A DNA stretch of 5,540 nt, taken from assembly GCA_035688305.1 (NCBI GenBank), contig DASSNC010000092.1, positions 1-5,540 of the forward strand, given 5' to 3'. How positions within the stretch are numbered: the first letter of the stretch is position 1; each line of letters starts with the position of its first letter. The position numbers were made by a program, and so were the translations under genes. Below the pieces are notes generated by a model, which was not told where the DNA came from, ran no database searches, and was given only the letters and a program-made list of their open reading frames with translations. Source of the DNA: 66-474 sp035688305. Its GTDB lineage: Bacteria > Pseudomonadota > Gammaproteobacteria > Xanthomonadales > Rhodanobacteraceae. Shown here in pieces: positions 4,019 through 5,540 of the stretch.

Positions 4019-5540
4019 GTGCACCCGCACCAGCGAGCCCCAAAGGAACCACGTGGTGAACGCACCGATGGCCAGCAGCGCGATCAGCACGCCCCGCGGC
4101 GGCAGGATGCTGCTGCCGAGGACGCTGACCAGCAGGGCCATGCCCGCGAGGGTGCCGAGCGGCACCAGCTTGCCCAGCACCCGGCGCAAGCCCGCCGTGC
4201 GCACGCCGTGGACCTGCTCGCTGATGCCGATCTCGGCCAGCAGCATGCCGAGCGCATCGGCCTTGCGATAGACCGCGATCAGCATCGGCAGCGACACGAA
4301 CAGCGCTCCTGCCCAGATGAGGGAACGCCGCGCCACCGGCGGCAGCGGCAGATCCGGCCACCAGCGCGGAACCATCGCGCTGACGAATGCGCCGATCGCG
4401 AAAACCGCGCACACCAGGATCAGGTTCACCGCGATGTGCCACAGCAGCCGCCGCAGCATCCTGGCGAGCATCAGATCGCGTTCCGCCGCGGCAGTGCCGC
4501 CCATCCACTCGTGGTAACCCGCCGCCAGCGAACGCAGCGGTGCCGGCGTCAGACGCCGCAAGCCACCGATCAACAGCGGCTCGACCCGCAGCAGCATCGG
4601 CGACACCAGCATGCACACGACTGCCGCCGTTACCGTCACCGGATACAGGAACTTGCCGGCGGCGCCGGCCGCCATGCCGAGCGAAGCGATCACGAACGAG
4701 AACTCCCCGATCTGCGCCATGGTCAATCCGGTCCGCAGCGAGTCGCGAACGCCGCGGCCGGCGCACACGAATGCGCCGACGCTGCACGCCACGGTCTTGC
4801 CGACGATCACCGCCAGTGCGAGCCCCAGTGCCGGCCACAGCCACGGCAGCAACTGCGTGGGATCCAGCAACAGGCCGATTGCCACGAAGAAGATTGCCGC
4901 GAACATGTCGCGCACCGGCCGCACCAGCCGCACGATACGCTCCGAGCAACGCGCTTCGGCGACCACGACGCCGGCGAGGTACGCGCCCAGCGCGACGCTG
5001 AAGCCCTCCCACTCCACCAGGAGGCAGGCGCCGAAACAGATTCCGAGCGAGGTCACCAGCAACGGCTCGTCGCGACCGCGTCGCGCCAGCCAGTCGAGGA
5101 GCCGCGGCAGCAGCAGCAAGCCCAGCACCAGCGCGACCGACACGAACAGCAGCATCCGCCACAACACCGTGAACGCGATTCCGGCCGTATCGGAACTGCC
5201 GGCCGCGATCGCGCTGAGGACGGTCAGCAGCACCGCGGTCAGCACTTCTTCCGACACCAGCATGCCGACCATGCCCGCCACGAAGCCCTGCCCGCGCCAG
5301 CCGCGGTCGGCGACCGTGCGCAACGCGATCATCGTCGATGAAAAACAGATCACGCCTCCGAGGAACAGCGCCTCGCGGCCGTTCAATCCGGCAAGGCGGC
5401 CGATCTCGATGCCCAGCCACAGCATCACCGCGACTTCCACCAGCGCGGCGAGCATCACTCCGGCGCCGAGCGCGCGCAGCTTGCGCAGGCTGAAGTCGAG
5501 CCCCAGGGTGAACATCAGCAGCACCACGCCGAGGTTCGCG
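3953..5540 (-). CDS. CPA2/Kef-type cation:proton antiporter with four-helix C-terminal extension, N-terminus outside the window
   Basis: An inner-membrane monovalent cation/proton antiporter of the CPA2 (Na_H_Exchanger) family, 528 residues of it visible; the first helices lie beyond the right edge. The GTG at 5525-5527 is internal: the frame stays open to the edge, reading ANLGVVLLMFTLGLDF, a typical second-helix sequence. Numbering from the edge, family signatures are CFSSTMIALR (65-74; SST motif), GAYLAGVVVAE (185-195), FFVAIGLLLDP (217-227), Lys 248 in the late helix and AQIGEFSFVIASLG (275-288). The antiporter domain ends near 315. KefB/KefC would then have a soluble TrkA-N (RCK) domain; here no such Rossmann motif appears. 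Instead come a linker and four hydrophobic segments (about 366-391, 405-424, 457-477, 482-506), then a charged tail. At 96-98 the sequence is S-E-E where relatives usually have Q-D or E-D. Ion preference cannot be told. Confidence 0.9.
   Translation of the reverse strand, partial: ANLGVVLLMFTLGLDFSLRKLRALGAGVMLAALVEVAVMLWLGIEIGRLAGLNGREALFLGGVICFSSTMIALRTVADRGWRGQGFVAGMVGMLVSEEVLTAVLLTVLSAIAAGSSDTAGIAFTVLWRMLLFVSVALVLGLLLLPRLLDWLARRGRDEPLLVTSLGICFGACLLVEWEGFSVALGAYLAGVVVAEARCSERIVRLVRPVRDMFAAIFFVAIGLLLDPTQLLPWLWPALGLALAVIVGKTVACSVGAFVCAGRGVRDSLRTGLTMAQIGEFSFVIASLGMAAGAAGKFLYPVTVTAAVVCMLVSPMLLRVEPLLIGGLRRLTPAPLRSLAAGYHEWMGGTAAAERDLMLARMLRRLLWHIAVNLILVCAVFAIGAFVSAMVPRWWPDLPLPPVARRSLIWAGALFVSLPMLIAVYRKADALGMLLAEIGISEQVHGVRTAGLRRVLGKLVPLGTLAGMALLVSVLGSSILPPRGVLIALLAIGAFTTWFLWGSLVRVHARMQATLRDLIEQDSASLPRE

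Noticed and set aside
3776..5341. A long open frame (521 codons) on the plus strand opposite the antiporter
   Set aside because: The translation is rich in Arg, Gln and His without structure, lies antisense to a well-conserved gene and has no ribosome-binding site of note. It is a shadow of high GC content.
3726..5420. A long open frame (564 codons) on the minus strand overlapping the antiporter gene
   Set aside because: It is out of frame with the antiporter, and its translation is dominated by Arg, Ala and Gly with no hydrophobic segments or domain. It runs across the promoter of paralogue 2. It is a GC-rich shadow frame.

Overview
This is a GC-rich bacterial segment, most likely gammaproteobacterial and plausibly from the Xanthomonadales (Xanthomonadaceae/Rhodanobacteraceae). 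The lineage call is an inference from the character of the DUF885 peptidase-like protein and of the PEP-CTERM proteins; no rRNA or other marker is present. It holds five protein genes and no RNA gene, CRISPR array or insertion sequence that I can see.

Layout. The C-terminal part of a DUF885 (predicted metallopeptidase) gene occupies 1-585 on the + strand. It converges on a PEP-CTERM exported protein gene at 684-1355 (-), with a hairpin followed by a short T-run between them. A 360-base divergent region (1356-1715) carries the promoter of that gene and the start of an unrecognised exported/membrane protein gene (1716-2519, +). A 383-base region without genes (2520-2902) is rich in inverted repeats. 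It is followed by a second PEP-CTERM paralogue (2903-3634, -), a 318-base promoter region, and a truncated CPA2/Kef-type cation:proton antiporter gene (3953 to the window edge, -).

The most coherent story is the pair of PEP-CTERM paralogues. Each is preceded, at matching distances, by the same regulatory layout: a near-palindrome TGTCG-N6-TTTACA, 37 bases, a GCTGAAA...CAAGGAAC box, 16-18 bases, a sigma-54 type -24/-12 element, about 50 bases, then the start codon with a GGAG ribosome-binding site. This is a typical enhancer plus RpoN arrangement. It fits what is known in some other bacteria, where PEP-CTERM genes depend on RpoN and the PrsK/PrsR two-component system. No exosortase (EpsH), PrsK/PrsR or polysaccharide gene lies in the window, so the sorting machinery must be elsewhere.

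Two things are left over. A third copy of the TGTCG-N6-TTTACA site (2611-2627) has no PEP-CTERM gene downstream and sits inside and beside inverted repeats. The last 21 codons plus stop of the second PEP-CTERM gene align without gaps to the last 21 codons plus stop of the neighbouring antiporter gene (13/21 residues, 46/66 bases by hand). This suggests that a 3' gene end was copied or exchanged between unrelated neighbours.
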